A DNA stretch of 64,000 nucleotides from Pseudomonas taiwanensis (GCF_013393345.1 NZ_QJRF01000031.1:108444-172443); one strand, 5' to 3'; shown: positions 51,693 through 63,675, counted from the first letter of the stretch. Notes: a model not told the origin generated them from the sequence alone. A program made the numbers and translations.

Positions 51693-53174
51693 GTGAAGAA
51701 CGATATCCACGACCTCGGCCTGGTGCTGGATTCACGCGTGAAGCTGATCCTGATCGAGTCATGGGACGAACGGCGGGTGCTGGAAACGCTCACCAGCCTG
51801 GCGGTCAAGCGGGGGCTGGGGCTTTTCACCTGGGCCATCAGCGAAGGACTGCAGCGTCTGGGTTTCGGTGGCGAGAGCCTGGGTGAAGCGGACAGTCGCG
51901 AACCGGAAACGGCGCTCAAGCTGATCAAGGCTGATCCGCAGCCGAACCTCTATGTCATGTGCGACCTGCACCCGTTCCTTGGCGAGAATCCCAAGGTGGT
52001 GCGCCTGCTCAAGGAGGTGGCCATGGCGGAGGGCAATCACAAGCCGACGCTGGTGCTGGTGTCCCATGCGCTGAAGCTGCCGCCGGAAGTCCAGCGCTAT
52101 GCCGCCCGCTTCGATCTGGCGCTGCCCAACGAAGACGAGCTGTTGAGCATCGTCCGGGAAGAGGCCTCACGCTGGAGCGAGCGCAATCGTGGCGCTCGGG
52201 TCCGAACCGACAACCGTACTCTGCAACAGGTGGTGAAGAACCTGCGCGGCATGAGCCATGGCGAGGCGCGCGCGCTGGCACGCAACGTGATTTGCGACGA
52301 CGGTGCGATCACCCAGGAGGACCTGCCGGACCTGAACAAGGCCAAGTTTCAGTTGCTGGATCTTGAAGGCGTTCTCAGCTTCGAATACGAGACCGCCCGG
52401 TTCGCCGAAGTAGGCGGGTTGGCTAATCTCAAACGCTGGCTGGCTGAACGTCAGGCTGCGGTCGTGGACGAGAAGGCGGTTGATCGGCCGAAGGGAGTTC
52501 TACTGGTCGGCGTGCAAGGCGGTGGCAAGAGCCTGGCGGCCAAGGCCGTGGCCGGACTCTGGGGCTTGCCGCTGCTGCGCCTGGACTTCGCCTGCCTGTA
52601 CAACAAGTTTTTCGGTGAGACCGAACGCAACCTGCGCGAGGCCCTGAAGCTTGCCGAGCAGATGGCGCCTTGTGTGTTGTGGATGGACGAGGTGGAGAAG
52701 GGGCTGGCCAGCGGCGACCACGATGGCGGTGTGAGCCAGCGCGTGCTGGGGACCCTGCTGACCTGGATGGCGGAGCGCAAGGCGCCGGTGTTCATGGTCG
52801 CAACCGCCAACGCGATCGATCGCCTACCGCCGGAGTTGCTGCGCAAGGGCCGTTTCGACGAGCTGTTCTTCGTCGATCTGCCGCAGCCCGAGGTTCGTGC
52901 CGAAATTTTCCGCATCCACCTCGTTCGCCGCGAACTGGACCCGGCGCAGTTCGACCTGCATCAGCTGGTAGCCGCCAGCGATGGTTTTTCGGGCGCCGAG
53001 ATCGAGCAGGCCGTCGTGGGAATGCTCTATGCGTCACAAGCCCAGCAATGCCCGGCTGACCAAGCCCTGCTGCTACGCGAGCTCAAGGGAACGGCACCGC
53101 TTTCGGTGCTGATGGCCGAGCAGTTGGCGAACCTGCGTGCGTGGGCGGATGGGCGTTGCGTGAAGGCGGATTGA
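51693..53174 (+). CDS. AAA-family ATPase (Ycf46-like)
   Basis: 493 residues with a GTG start following AAGGAG. The N-terminal ~200 residues are of the type found in the Ycf46/cyanobacterial AAA group; the C-terminal AAA+ domain has Walker A VGVQGGGKS (~273-280), Walker B CVLWMDEVEKG (~325) and an arginine finger region RKGRFDELFF. Homologue of PA0657. No substrate is known. It is divergent from the HIT gene. Confidence 0.9.
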   Translation: MKNDIHDLGLVLDSRVKLILIESWDERRVLETLTSLAVKRGLGLFTWAISEGLQRLGFGGESLGEADSREPETALKLIKADPQPNLYVMCDLHPFLGENPKVVRLLKEVAMAEGNHKPTLVLVSHALKLPPEVQRYAARFDLALPNEDELLSIVREEASRWSERNRGARVRTDNRTLQQVVKNLRGMSHGEARALARNVICDDGAITQEDLPDLNKAKFQLLDLEGVLSFEYETARFAEVGGLANLKRWLAERQAAVVDEKAVDRPKGVLLVGVQGGGKSLAAKAVAGLWGLPLLRLDFACLYNKFFGETERNLREALKLAEQMAPCVLWMDEVEKGLASGDHDGGVSQRVLGTLLTWMAERKAPVFMVATANAIDRLPPELLRKGRFDELFFVDLPQPEVRAEIFRIHLVRRELDPAQFDLHQLVAASDGFSGAEIEQAVVGMLYASQAQQCPADQALLLRELKGTAPLSVLMAEQLANLRAWADGRCVKAD

Positions 53175-53180
53175 GGCGGG

Positions 53181-53969
53181 TCAGGGCTGGGCGAAGCGGC
53201 GATTGATCCGGCCCACCAGGCGACGCACCAGCCAGCGTGGTGCCAGTCGCGGCAACTGCGCGGCCAGCCGGTTGCGCCAGCCGGGGATGATGATCGCGCG
53301 GTTCTTTTCCAGCGCGCGCACGGTGATCAGCGCCACTTCTTCCGGGGTCATCATCAGTTTGCTGCCTTCGAGGCTCCCGACTTCCATCTGAGCGCCGCGG
53401 AAGAAGGCTGTGCGGGTCGGACCTGGGCATAGCACGGAGACTTTCACACCGCCGGGTCGCAACTCCTCGCGCAAGCCTTCGGAAAAGTTCAGGACGTAAG
53501 CCTTGCTTGCGTAGTAACTGCTCATCCAGGGGCCGGGCTGGAAGCCCGCAACCGAGGCGACATTGAGGATCTGCCCGCCGCCCTGTCGCGCCATCAGGCC
53601 GCCGACGCCGTGGCAGAGTCGCGCGAGGGCAAGGATGTTCAGTTCGATCAGTTCCTGTTCGCGTCCCCAGTCCTGGTCGACGAACGCACCGGAGGAGCCG
53701 ATGCCGGCATTGTTCACCAGCAGGTCGATTTCCCACTCGCCTTGTTCCAGGTCCATCAGCAGGCCGGATACGTGAAGGGGTTCGGCGAGGTCGCAATAGC
53801 GGAACAGCACTTCCACGCCGAAACGCTGTGTCAGTTCACAGGCGATGCTTTCGAGCGCTTCCCGATTCCGCGCGACCAGTAACAGGTGCCGGCCTCGTCG
53901 CGCCAGTGCCTCGGCCAGAGCCAGGCCAATACCGCTGGAGGCGCCGGTGATCAAGGCATAACGAGGCAT
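53181..53969 (-). CDS. Short-chain dehydrogenase/reductase
   Basis: 262 residues, classical SDR: TGASSGIG (7-14) binds the NAD(P) cofactor, NNAG is near residue 89, and catalytic S-Y-K are S140-ish and YYASK (~154). The basic residue after the first strand (VARNREA) suggests NADP preference. The substrate is unknown. It converges with the AAA gene with only 6 bp between stops. Confidence 0.9.
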   Translation of the reverse strand: MPRYALITGASSGIGLALAEALARRGRHLLLVARNREALESIACELTQRFGVEVLFRYCDLAEPLHVSGLLMDLEQGEWEIDLLVNNAGIGSSGAFVDQDWGREQELIELNILALARLCHGVGGLMARQGGGQILNVASVAGFQPGPWMSSYYASKAYVLNFSEGLREELRPGGVKVSVLCPGPTRTAFFRGAQMEVGSLEGSKLMMTPEEVALITVRALEKNRAIIIPGWRNRLAAQLPRLAPRWLVRRLVGRINRRFAQP

Positions 53970-54023
53970 CTGGGGTTCTCCATAACAGGACCGGGTTGGA
54001 CATCGCCGGCCCCGGGAGGTTGC

Positions 54024-55067
54024 TTACTCTGTGGACTCGCCTTCGAGCGCGGGCGCATCGGCTGGCTGCTCGAAGCTAGCGGCATCGCCCATCTGGGCGC
54101 GCATCAGATAGTCCTGGTAGGCCGGTAACGAAATGGCGGCGACTATACCGATAACCGGCACCAAAATGATCAGCCATGCCAGCACTTTTACCGCACGACT
54201 GTTGGGTGGCGGCGGCGGGCCGTAGCGGTTGGGGCCATCAGTGCCGGGCATGAAGAGCATCAGCAGGGCGAACACGCTGCCAACGATGGGGACGAAGTTC
54301 AGCAGCCAGAGCCAGCCGGACCAGCCGATATCGTGGATGCGCTGCACACCGATGCACACGCTGACCACTACCAGGGCAAGGCAGGCTACCAGGGTCAGCA
54401 GTCCCGCCAGGGCGTCGGAGAGTGCGAAGCTGCCGAGGATCACCCCGCCGATCGGCAGGAATGCCAGCATCAGCGCCATGCTCCAGCCGAGGTAGCGTAC
54501 CCGGCCGATCCGGCCTTTGGTGCCGAGGACTTTCAGTTCCCCGAATTCCGGCAACTGCTCACCGACCTGTGCCCGAGGGGGCGCATAAGGAGAGGCCGCT
54601 TCGTTGCTGGGAGCAGACGTTTTCACCACCGCAGGTTCTTCCACCAATTGCGCCTGACGGGCCAGGTACTTGTCGATGATGATTCCGCAGGCCTGGCACT
54701 CTGCTGCCTTGGCCTGCTCGTGTCCGCATTTCGGGCAACTCATGCTGTCAGTGCCAGAGCTGGCTTCTGCGGCGGCGACAGTGGTGGCCGGGTCTGGGTG
54801 GTCTTCCGTGGCCACCAGGCTCAGGCCGGCTGCAACGTCCTGCTCCTTGCGCACCTTCGCGCCGGCGCGCTGCAGTGCGGCGAGATACTTGTCGGCCTCG
54901 GCCTCCACCAGATCGCGCTTCAGGGCGACGCTACGGCCACCGAACAGGCTGTCGATCTTGCTGGTGTCGCTCTTGAACAGGCGGGCGAGGTTTTCCTTGA
55001 CGGTCTCCAGTGCCACGCCGGGCATGGGCTCTCCGTCGAAGACGATTTTGAAGCGGGCTTCGGTCAT
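54024..55067 (-). CDS. Zinc-ribbon DUF805 membrane protein with pilin-like C-terminus
   Basis: 347 residues. Residues ~1-75 form a small domain with GGRSVALKRDL. A zinc ribbon has C111, C114, C124 and C127 (CPKCGHEQ ... CQACG). A proline-rich linker (~145-180) leads to a DUF805 membrane domain (~185-283, with IHDIGWSGWLWLLN). The last ~50 residues hold a hydrophobic helix with LVPVIGIVAAISLPAYQDY, very like the N-terminal helix of type IV pilins, but without the GFxxxE prepilin cleavage motif. The function is unknown. The ATG at 55067 (MTEARFKIVF) was chosen over the longer frame to 55151. Confidence 0.83.
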   Translation of the reverse strand: MTEARFKIVFDGEPMPGVALETVKENLARLFKSDTSKIDSLFGGRSVALKRDLVEAEADKYLAALQRAGAKVRKEQDVAAGLSLVATEDHPDPATTVAAAEASSGTDSMSCPKCGHEQAKAAECQACGIIIDKYLARQAQLVEEPAVVKTSAPSNEAASPYAPPRAQVGEQLPEFGELKVLGTKGRIGRVRYLGWSMALMLAFLPIGGVILGSFALSDALAGLLTLVACLALVVVSVCIGVQRIHDIGWSGWLWLLNFVPIVGSVFALLMLFMPGTDGPNRYGPPPPPNSRAVKVLAWLIILVPVIGIVAAISLPAYQDYLMRAQMGDAASFEQPADAPALEGESTE

Positions 55068-55160
55068 GCGGGCGTCCTTGTCAGCGACAGAAAGAATGAT
55101 GGCACAGCGTAATGGCGCTCTGGCCCACGGCACAAGCGGCCTGGCGCACAAAAACAGGCC

Positions 55161-56420
55161 TCAGGCCAGGCTCAGCGGGGTCCAGCGTCCGACCAGATTG
55201 CCGCGGCGCAGCAGGCGCAGGTCGGCGAACTCACCCAGGGTGCCTTCGGATTGCTCGGGGCGTAGGAAGACCCAGTCGTCCACCGCGAGTCCCGTGGCGC
55301 CGGAGCCGATCAGGCGTTCCTGGTTGGCGCTGCGGCCATAGAGGCTGTCGTAGGCGAGCCCGGCGGGGGAGACAGGTTTCGCCTGCCAGTTGCCGCCGTA
55401 AAGATAGTGGGCGTGCTGGCGATTGGGGTTCCAGCCCCGCAGCAGGCCCTGGAGGTTATCCAGATAGGGCAGGGCGCCATCGAGCACCTTGAGCACAGGG
55501 CTGGCTATCCACAGGGCCGCGTGGTGTTCCCGGAGCAACTCACTGTCGAAAGCGGCAGGTTTGAGCAGGGCGGAACCCACCGCTACCTCGTTCAACGGGC
55601 TGTCGTCACTGGCATGCAGCGGGTAGGTCTGACTGCCGCCGCCATTCAGCAGGGAATCCCGTGGCCAGAGCGGGGATGTCCGTGCTGCCTGGATGAATGC
55701 CCAATAGCGCGCGTTGCTCTCACTCAGCGCCTTGTCCGTGCCGACCCAGAATGGCGCGTGGGCGACCTGGGCGTCGTATCCCATCAGCCCGCGCAGTTTC
55801 AACGGCGACGCGGACGCCTCCATCTGCGCAAGGGCGCTCGCCAGCTCCTGGGGTGTGGCGAATCCGCCGCGTGCGAGGCCGATGTCGATCTCCAGGGCAA
55901 CCTGCAGAGGCTGGCCAAGCGCGCGGCTCAGCTCGGCGTACTCCTGCAGGCGCTGGGTGCTATCCACCAGCCAGGTCACCTGATGGCTCGGATCGAATCC
56001 GCGGTAATGGGGTAACTGCTGGTAGAAGGCCAAGGCTGCGGCGGCGGGCAGGGGTTTGCCGAGCAGCAGGTCGGCCGCAGGGAAGAGTCGAGCCAATTGG
56101 TTCAGCTGCGGTTGATGGAAAACCATGAAGCGCGTGCAGTTCAGGCGGCGCGACAGGTAATCGAGCAATCCGCCGGACGCCAGTGACTTGGCCACCAGCC
56201 GCAGCGGGCGTGGGCCCAGCCTGGCGGCAAGCACGTCGGCGTTGGCGTCCAGGCGGTCAAGGTCGAGGACCATTTGCGGGATGCCGCCGCCGTCTTCGCG
56301 CAGTAGCTGGTTCAGATGTGCGAAGTAGGTATCGTGGGGGCGGCCATGATCGGACGGGCGCGCCACCCAGATGCCCAGCGCGCCGAGTGCACCAATTCCG
56401 AGCAGGGTGCGTCGCCTCAT
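55161..56420 (-). CDS. PLP-dependent alanine-racemase-fold protein (D-threonine aldolase/DSD1-like)
   Basis: 419 residues. The N-terminus MRRRTLLGIGALGALGIW looks like an export or twin-arginine-type leader, though the RR pair lacks the full motif. An alanine-racemase N-terminal domain follows: MVLDLDRLDANADVL (~50) and LRLVAKSLASGG, whose lysine may bind PLP. The C-terminal part matches the D-serine-dehydratase-like domain. The reaction is not known. Its start overlaps the end of the nitronate monooxygenase gene by 4 bp (ATGA), so the two are coupled. Confidence 0.8.
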   Translation of the reverse strand: MRRRTLLGIGALGALGIWVARPSDHGRPHDTYFAHLNQLLREDGGGIPQMVLDLDRLDANADVLAARLGPRPLRLVAKSLASGGLLDYLSRRLNCTRFMVFHQPQLNQLARLFPAADLLLGKPLPAAAALAFYQQLPHYRGFDPSHQVTWLVDSTQRLQEYAELSRALGQPLQVALEIDIGLARGGFATPQELASALAQMEASASPLKLRGLMGYDAQVAHAPFWVGTDKALSESNARYWAFIQAARTSPLWPRDSLLNGGGSQTYPLHASDDSPLNEVAVGSALLKPAAFDSELLREHHAALWIASPVLKVLDGALPYLDNLQGLLRGWNPNRQHAHYLYGGNWQAKPVSPAGLAYDSLYGRSANQERLIGSGATGLAVDDWVFLRPEQSEGTLGEFADLRLLRRGNLVGRWTPLSLA

Positions 56421-57379
56421 CGTGCCCAGCGTTGGCCCAATTGCCCGGACTTGTCGCGAGCGGCGCGGTATTCCTGGTCGAGGCGGGCGATGAGTTCGTC
56501 CACGGTTGGCAGGTCGCGAATGTTGCCGACGCCTTGGCCGGCTGACCAGACGGTCTTCCAGGCCTTGGCTTCATCACTGACCGGTTTCAGTTTCTCGCCG
56601 TAGTCGATGCTGCCCTTGTCGGCGAGGCGCTTCATGTCATAGCCGGCCGCTTCCAGGCTTTGGCGCATGAAGCTGGCGGGAACGCCGGAGACGGCCGGCG
56701 TATGGATGATGTCGGCGGCTCGGGCGTCGAGGATCATCTGCTTGTAGCGGGTTTCGGCGTCGCTCTGTTGGGTGGCGATAAAGCGGGTGCCGAGGTAGGC
56801 CAGGTCTGCGCCGAGCATCTGTGCTGCGAAGATTTCGTGACCGTGGTTGAGGCAGCCGGCGAGCAGCAGCGTTTTGTCGAAGAACTGGCGAATCTCGGCG
56901 ATCAGCGCGAACGGGCTCCAGGTGCCGGCATGGCCGCCGGCACCCGCAGCGACCGCGATCAGGCCATCCACACCGGCTTCAGCGGCCTTTTCCGCGTGGC
57001 GCCGGGTGGTCACGTCGTGGAATACCAAGCCGCCGTAGCTATGCACGGCATCGACCACTTCCTTCACGGCGCCCAGGCTGGTGATGACGATCGGGACGCG
57101 CTTCTCCACGCAGATGGCCAGGTCCGCCTGCACCCGTGGGTTGCTGTGGTGGACGATGAGGTTCACCGCATAGGGGGCTGCATCCGCTGCGAGCGAGGCT
57201 TCGATCTCGTCGAGCCAGGCGCGGAAACCGCTGCTCTCGCGCTGGTTGAGCGCAGGAAAGCTGCCGACGATGCCATTGTTGCAGCAGGCCAGGACCAGCT
57301 TGGGGTTGGACACCAGGAACATCGGCGCAGCTACGATCGGCAAGCGCAGGCGTTGTTCGAGCAGGGCGGGCAGGGACAT
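56417..57379 (-). CDS. Nitronate monooxygenase family protein
   Basis: 320 residues, FMN-dependent TIM barrel of the 2-nitropropane dioxygenase family. Motifs: LPIVAAPMFLVSNPKL (13-28), AVAAGAGGHAGTWSPFALI (~142-160, phosphate-binding and catalytic His region), GADLAYLGTRF (~192). Such enzymes oxidise propionate 3-nitronate and related nitronates; the true substrate here is unproven. It lies between hemJ and the PLP protein on the same strand. Confidence 0.88.
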   Translation of the reverse strand: MSLPALLEQRLRLPIVAAPMFLVSNPKLVLACCNNGIVGSFPALNQRESSGFRAWLDEIEASLAADAAPYAVNLIVHHSNPRVQADLAICVEKRVPIVITSLGAVKEVVDAVHSYGGLVFHDVTTRRHAEKAAEAGVDGLIAVAAGAGGHAGTWSPFALIAEIRQFFDKTLLLAGCLNHGHEIFAAQMLGADLAYLGTRFIATQQSDAETRYKQMILDARAADIIHTPAVSGVPASFMRQSLEAAGYDMKRLADKGSIDYGEKLKPVSDEAKAWKTVWSAGQGVGNIRDLPTVDELIARLDQEYRAARDKSGQLGQRWAR

Positions 57380-57400
57380 CTGGCATTCCTCTTGTCAGGG

Positions 57401-57826
57401 TCAGAAGGGCTTGACCACCACCAGGATGACAATGGCGATCAGGAACAGCACCGGGACTTCGTTGAACCAGCGATAGAACACGTGCCCACGGCGATTCTCT
57501 CCGCGCGCGAAGCGCTTGAGCAGCGAACCGCAGGCGTGGTGATAGCCAATCAGAAGGACGACCAGGGTGAGCTTGGCGTGCAGCCAGCCCTGGCTGAGCC
57601 AGCCCGGGTTGAGATAGAGCATCCAGATACCGAACACCAGGGTGGCGATCATCGAGGGGCCCATGATGCCGCGGTACAACTTGCGCTCCATGATCTTGAA
57701 GCGTTCGCGGCTGGGTTCGTCCTCGGCCTGGGCGTGGTAGACGAAGAGACGGGGCAGGTAGAACAGGCCAGCGAACCAGCAGACGATGGCAATGATGTGC
57801 AGGGCCTTGAGCCACAGATAGAGCAT
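57401..57826 (-). CDS. hemJ: Protoporphyrinogen IX oxidase HemJ
   Basis: 141 residues with four membrane helices, family TIGR00701. HemJ oxidises protoporphyrinogen IX to protoporphyrin IX in heme synthesis. The N-terminal LKALHIIAIVCWFAGLFYLPR, with its conserved histidine, and the C-terminal FRWFNEVP-like YRWFNEVPVL are characteristic. The ATG at 57826 (MLYLWLKALH) begins at the first helix. Confidence 0.9.
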   Translation of the reverse strand: MLYLWLKALHIIAIVCWFAGLFYLPRLFVYHAQAEDEPSRERFKIMERKLYRGIMGPSMIATLVFGIWMLYLNPGWLSQGWLHAKLTLVVLLIGYHHACGSLLKRFARGENRRGHVFYRWFNEVPVLFLIAIVILVVVKPF

Positions 57827-57959
57827 GGGACGGTTTCCATCAGGCAGATTGCCCGGATAGTAGTGGCTGGAGCGGCCGCACGTCACCTCGGCGGTTGGCC
57901 CCTGGCCGATGCGGCCTTATCATCGGCAGCTTTCCAATCGGTTCTTTGAGGGGCAAGTG

Positions 57960-58994
57960 ATGGTCAAGGTCGGAATCGTCGGCGGCACGGGCTACACCGG
58001 TGTCGAACTGCTGCGTCTGCTGGCTCAGCATCCGCACGCGGAGGTCGCAGTAATCACCTCGCGATCCGAGGCTGGGGTGAAGGTCGCCGATATGTATCCG
58101 AACCTGCGCGGCCATTACGACAACCTCGCGTTCAGCGTGCCTGATGTGGCTACGTTGGGCGGCTGCGACGTGGTCTTCTTCGCGACGCCGCACGGCGTTG
58201 CTCATGCCCTGGCGGGTGAACTGCTGGACGCCGGCACTCGCGTGATCGACCTTTCCGCCGACTTCCGCCTGCAGGACGCTGAAGAGTGGGCCAAATGGTA
58301 CGGCCAGCCTCACGGCGCGCCCGCGCTGCTGTCGGAAGCCGTTTACGGCCTGCCGGAAGTGAATCGCGAAGCCATCAAGGGCGCGCGCCTGATCGCTGTC
58401 CCGGGTTGCTACCCGACTGCTACCCAGCTCGGGTTCATTCCACTGCTGGAGGCCGGTCTGGCCGACACCACGCAACTGATCGCTGACTGCAAATCCGGCG
58501 TCAGCGGCGCGGGTCGTGGCGCCAAGGTGGGCTCGCTGTTCTGCGAAGCCGGCGAGAGCATGATGGCGTACTCCGTGAAGGGACACCGTCATCTGCCGGA
58601 AATCAGCCAGGGCCTGCGTCGCGCTGCCGGTGGCGCGGTCGGCCTGACCTTCGTCCCGCACCTGACGCCGATGATCCGTGGCATTCACGCGACCCTCTAC
58701 GCGAATGTCGCGGACAAGACCGTCGACCTGCAGGCCCTGTTCGAGAAGCGCTACGCCAACGAACCTTTCGTCGATGTGATGCCGGCAGGCAGCCACCCGG
58801 AAACCCGCAGCGTCCGTGGCGCCAACGTTTGCCGTATTGCGGTCCACCGTCCCCAGGGCGGCGACCTGGTGGTGGTGCTGTCGGTCATCGACAACCTCGT
58901 CAAGGGCGCGTCCGGCCAGGCTGTGCAGAACCTCAACATCATGTTCGGCCTCGAGGAGCGCCTGGGCCTGTCCCACGCCGCTCTGCTGCCCTGA
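57960..58994 (+). CDS. argC: N-acetyl-gamma-glutamyl-phosphate reductase
   Basis: 344 residues. It reduces N-acetylglutamyl-phosphate to the semialdehyde in arginine synthesis. NADP-binding [18 protein letters not shown] at the N-terminus (G-G-T-G-Y-T-G), catalytic cysteine in [12 protein letters not shown] (~150) and HRHLPEISQ (~205). The ATG at 57960 (MVKVGIVGG) follows GAGGGG by 8 nt. Not linked to other arg genes here. Confidence 0.97.
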   Translation: MVKVGIVGGTGYTGVELLRLLAQHPHAEVAVITSRSEAGVKVADMYPNLRGHYDNLAFSVPDVATLGGCDVVFFATPHGVAHALAGELLDAGTRVIDLSADFRLQDAEEWAKWYGQPHGAPALLSEAVYGLPEVNREAIKGARLIAVPGCYPTATQLGFIPLLEAGLADTTQLIADCKSGVSGAGRGAKVGSLFCEAGESMMAYSVKGHRHLPEISQGLRRAAGGAVGLTFVPHLTPMIRGIHATLYANVADKTVDLQALFEKRYANEPFVDVMPAGSHPETRSVRGANVCRIAVHRPQGGDLVVVLSVIDNLVKGASGQAVQNLNIMFGLEERLGLSHAALLP

Positions 58995-59001
58995 TGGCCT
59001 G

Positions 59002-59030
59002 CGGCGCCGGTAGCTGTATCACCGGCGCCG
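59002..59030 (+). terminator. Hairpin downstream of argC
   Basis: 10-bp stem CGGCGCCGGT/ACCGGCGCCG with a 9-nt loop, 8 bp after the argC stop. No T-tract follows, so it may act in mRNA stability or Rho-dependent termination. Confidence 0.55.
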
Positions 59031-59063
59031 CACTCTGATCCCTATCGTGGGTCAAATCGCTTA

Positions 59064-59088
59064 ATAGTTGACCAGTTTTCTAGGGTAA
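59064..59088 (+). promoter_or_regulatory. Candidate IscR type-1 binding site
   Basis: The 25 bp starting ATAGTTGAC match the E. coli type-1 IscR consensus (ATASYYGACTRWWWYAGTCRRSTAT) at about 19 positions, including the first nine and the RRSTA near the end. It overlaps the -35 of the erpA promoter. IscR control of Fe-S assembly genes fits; not proven. Confidence 0.5.
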
Positions 59089-59097
59089 GCGGATAAT
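59068..59097 (+). promoter_or_regulatory. Sigma-70 promoter of erpA
   Basis: -35 TTGACC (59068-59073), 18-bp spacer, -10 GATAAT (59092-59097), 48 bp upstream of the erpA start codon. Confidence 0.65.
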
Positions 59098-59145
59098 GCC
59101 TCGCCTTAGCGCAGTATGGCGGCGTCAAGCCGGGAGAGTTGCAGC

Positions 59146-59496
59146 ATGAGCGTCGAAACCTTCACCCCTTCAGCCCTGATGTTTACCGATAGCGCGGCCA
59201 GCAAGGTGAAGAACCTGGTCGATGAAGAGGGCAACCCGCGCCTGAAACTCCGTGTGTTCGTCACCGGTGGCGGCTGCTCGGGCTTCCAGTACGGTTTCAC
59301 TTTCGATGAAGACGTGTCTGACGATGACACCATTGTCGAGCGCGACGGCGTGAGCCTCGTGGTGGACCCGATGAGCTTCCAGTATTTGGCGGGTGCCGAA
59401 GTGGATTACCAGGAAGGCCTCGAGGGTTCGCGCTTCGTGATCAAGAACCCAAATGCCACCACCACCTGCGGCTGCGGTTCGTCTTTCTCGATCTGA
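59146..59496 (+). CDS. erpA: Iron-sulfur cluster carrier ErpA
   Basis: 116 residues, A-type Fe-S carrier. The three cluster cysteines are present: [11 protein letters not shown] (~43) and [11 protein letters not shown] at the C-terminus. ErpA delivers clusters to targets such as IspG. The ATG at 59146 (MSVETFTPS) follows GGGAGAG. It has its own promoter with a likely IscR site, and a terminator. Confidence 0.95.
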   Translation: MSVETFTPSALMFTDSAASKVKNLVDEEGNPRLKLRVFVTGGGCSGFQYGFTFDEDVSDDDTIVERDGVSLVVDPMSFQYLAGAEVDYQEGLEGSRFVIKNPNATTTCGCGSSFSI

Positions 59497-59516
59497 ATCT
59501 CGCCCGAATTCAACAA

Positions 59517-59544
59517 ACGCCGTGCCCTTGGGCACGGCGTTTTC
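59517..59544 (+). terminator. Terminator between erpA and anmK
   Basis: 10-bp stem ACGCCGTGCC/GGCACGGCGT with a 4-nt loop, followed by TTTTC. It may serve both converging genes. Confidence 0.85.
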
Positions 59545-59553
59545 GCTTGCGGG

Positions 59554-62092
<2,539 letters not shown>

Positions 62093-62205
62093 GGCGTGTG
62101 GTGTTTTTGGAATATGAACTAACTGCCTAAAATATAATCAAAATCCGCCCTAGGCAACCTTGGATTGGTGCCTTCCGCTGACTGGCATGGGGCTGGGCGC
62201 AAAAC

Positions 62206-62233
62206 TTGTAATTAGTTCGCGATCTTGTATGGT
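62206..62233 (+). promoter_or_regulatory. Candidate tyrS promoter
   Basis: -35 TTGTAA (62206-62211), 16-bp spacer, -10 TATGGT (62228-62233), about 40 bp before the tyrS start codon. Confidence 0.35.
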
Positions 62234-62272
62234 TGGTTCCCCTTTGTCTATCCATGGTCTACGAGTCCTGTC

Positions 62273-63472
62273 ATGAAGTCGGTTGAAGAGCAGCTGGCGC
62301 TGATCAAGCGCGGTGCGGAAGAGGTCCTGGTCGAATCCGAGCTGGTCGAAAAGCTCAAGCGTGGCCAGCCGCTGCGTATCAAGGCGGGCTTCGATCCGAC
62401 TGCTCCTGATCTTCACCTGGGGCACACCGTCCTTATTAATAAGCTGCGCCAGTTCCAGGAGCTGGGGCATCAGGTGATCTTCCTGATCGGTGACTTCACC
62501 GGGATGATCGGCGACCCCAGTGGCAAGAGTGCTACCCGCCCTCCGCTGACTCGCGAGCAGGTCCTGGATAACGCCGAGACCTACAAGGCCCAGGTGTTCA
62601 AGATCCTCGATCCGGCCAAGACCGAGGTGGCCTTCAACTCCACCTGGATGGACCAACTGAGTCCCGCTGACTTCATTCGCCTCGCGTCGCAGTACACGGT
62701 TGCGCGCATGCTCGAGCGTGATGACTTCAACAAGCGCTACAGCACCAATCAGCCCATCGCGATCCACGAGTTCCTCTATCCGCTCGTTCAGGGTTACGAC
62801 TCTGTGGCGTTGCGTGCGGACGTGGAGCTTGGCGGTACCGACCAGAAATTCAACCTGCTGATGGGTCGCGAACTGCAGCGCGCCTATGGGCAGGAGTCTC
62901 AGTGCATCCTGACCATGCCGTTGCTGGAAGGTCTGGATGGCGTGAAGAAGATGTCCAAGTCCCTGGGCAACTACGTAGGTATCCAGGAAGCGCCGGGCGT
63001 CATGTACAACAAGCTGGTGTCCATTCCGGATCAGCTGATGTGGCGCTACTTCGAGCTGCTGAGCTTCCGCTCCATGGAAGAGATCGAGCAGTTCAAGCGC
63101 GATGTAGAAGCGGGCGCCAATCCACGCGACATCAAGATCAAGCTGGCTGAAGAGATCGTGGCTCGCTTCCATGGCGAAGAGGCCGCAGCCTCGGCTCATC
63201 GTTCGGCGGGCAACCGTATGAAGGAAGGCGAGCTGCCGCTCGACCTGCCTGAGGTTCAGTTGTCCGCTGCCGAAGATATGCCCATCGCGTCCGTCCTTAA
63301 TAAGGCAGGCCTGGTAAAGAACGCTGCGGTAGCTCGTGATCTGCTGGGTGCTGGTGGTGTTCGTGTAGATGGCGAGGTCGTAGATCGCGGCTTCGTCTTC
63401 AAGCTGGGTGCGACTCACGTGCTGCAGGCCGGCAAGAAGTCCTTTGCGCGTGTATCTCTGGCTGCAGAGTAA
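62273..63472 (+). CDS. tyrS: Tyrosyl-tRNA synthetase (TyrS)
   Basis: 399 residues, class I aminoacyl-tRNA synthetase. The HIGH-like motif is HLGHTVL (~46) and the KMSKS motif [12 protein letters not shown] (~228); an S4 RNA-binding domain forms the C-terminus ([14 protein letters not shown]). The ATG at 62273 ([11 protein letters not shown]) was chosen because the upstream 16 codons have no homology. It directly precedes the rRNA operon, as in PAO1. Confidence 0.96.
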   Translation: MKSVEEQLALIKRGAEEVLVESELVEKLKRGQPLRIKAGFDPTAPDLHLGHTVLINKLRQFQELGHQVIFLIGDFTGMIGDPSGKSATRPPLTREQVLDNAETYKAQVFKILDPAKTEVAFNSTWMDQLSPADFIRLASQYTVARMLERDDFNKRYSTNQPIAIHEFLYPLVQGYDSVALRADVELGGTDQKFNLLMGRELQRAYGQESQCILTMPLLEGLDGVKKMSKSLGNYVGIQEAPGVMYNKLVSIPDQLMWRYFELLSFRSMEEIEQFKRDVEAGANPRDIKIKLAEEIVARFHGEEAAASAHRSAGNRMKEGELPLDLPEVQLSAAEDMPIASVLNKAGLVKNAAVARDLLGAGGVRVDGEVVDRGFVFKLGATHVLQAGKKSFARVSLAAE

Positions 63473-63490
63473 AAAGACTTCAGAAAGTTG

Positions 63491-63518
63491 TTGACGGCAG
63501 ATTTTGCATCCCTATAAT
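63491..63518 (+). promoter_or_regulatory. rRNA promoter P1
   Basis: -35 TTGACG (63491-63496), 16-bp spacer, -10 TATAAT (63513-63518), followed by a GC-rich discriminator GCGCCCC typical of stringently controlled promoters. Confidence 0.8.
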
Positions 63519-63647
63519 GCGCCCCACTTCCGGCGCAGTCGCCAAGCAAAACTCCTTGTAGGTCAATGAGTTAAGTGCTTGGAGAAAGTTCTGGAAGGGT
63601 TCGCTTCGAGAAGTTCGCCGCTGGCGAATGAGGCTGAATCGGAGGTG

Positions 63648-63675
63648 TTGACAGCGAGTTTGAACGCTGTAGAAT
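63648..63675 (+). promoter_or_regulatory. rRNA promoter P2
   Basis: -35 TTGACA (63648-63653), 16-bp spacer, -10 TAGAAT (63670-63675), discriminator GCGCTCC. Confidence 0.82.

Noticed and set aside
62131..62157. Promoter for the M23 endopeptidase gene
   Set aside because: TTGCCT and TATATT on the minus strand are only 15 bp apart, too short a spacer for a confident call.
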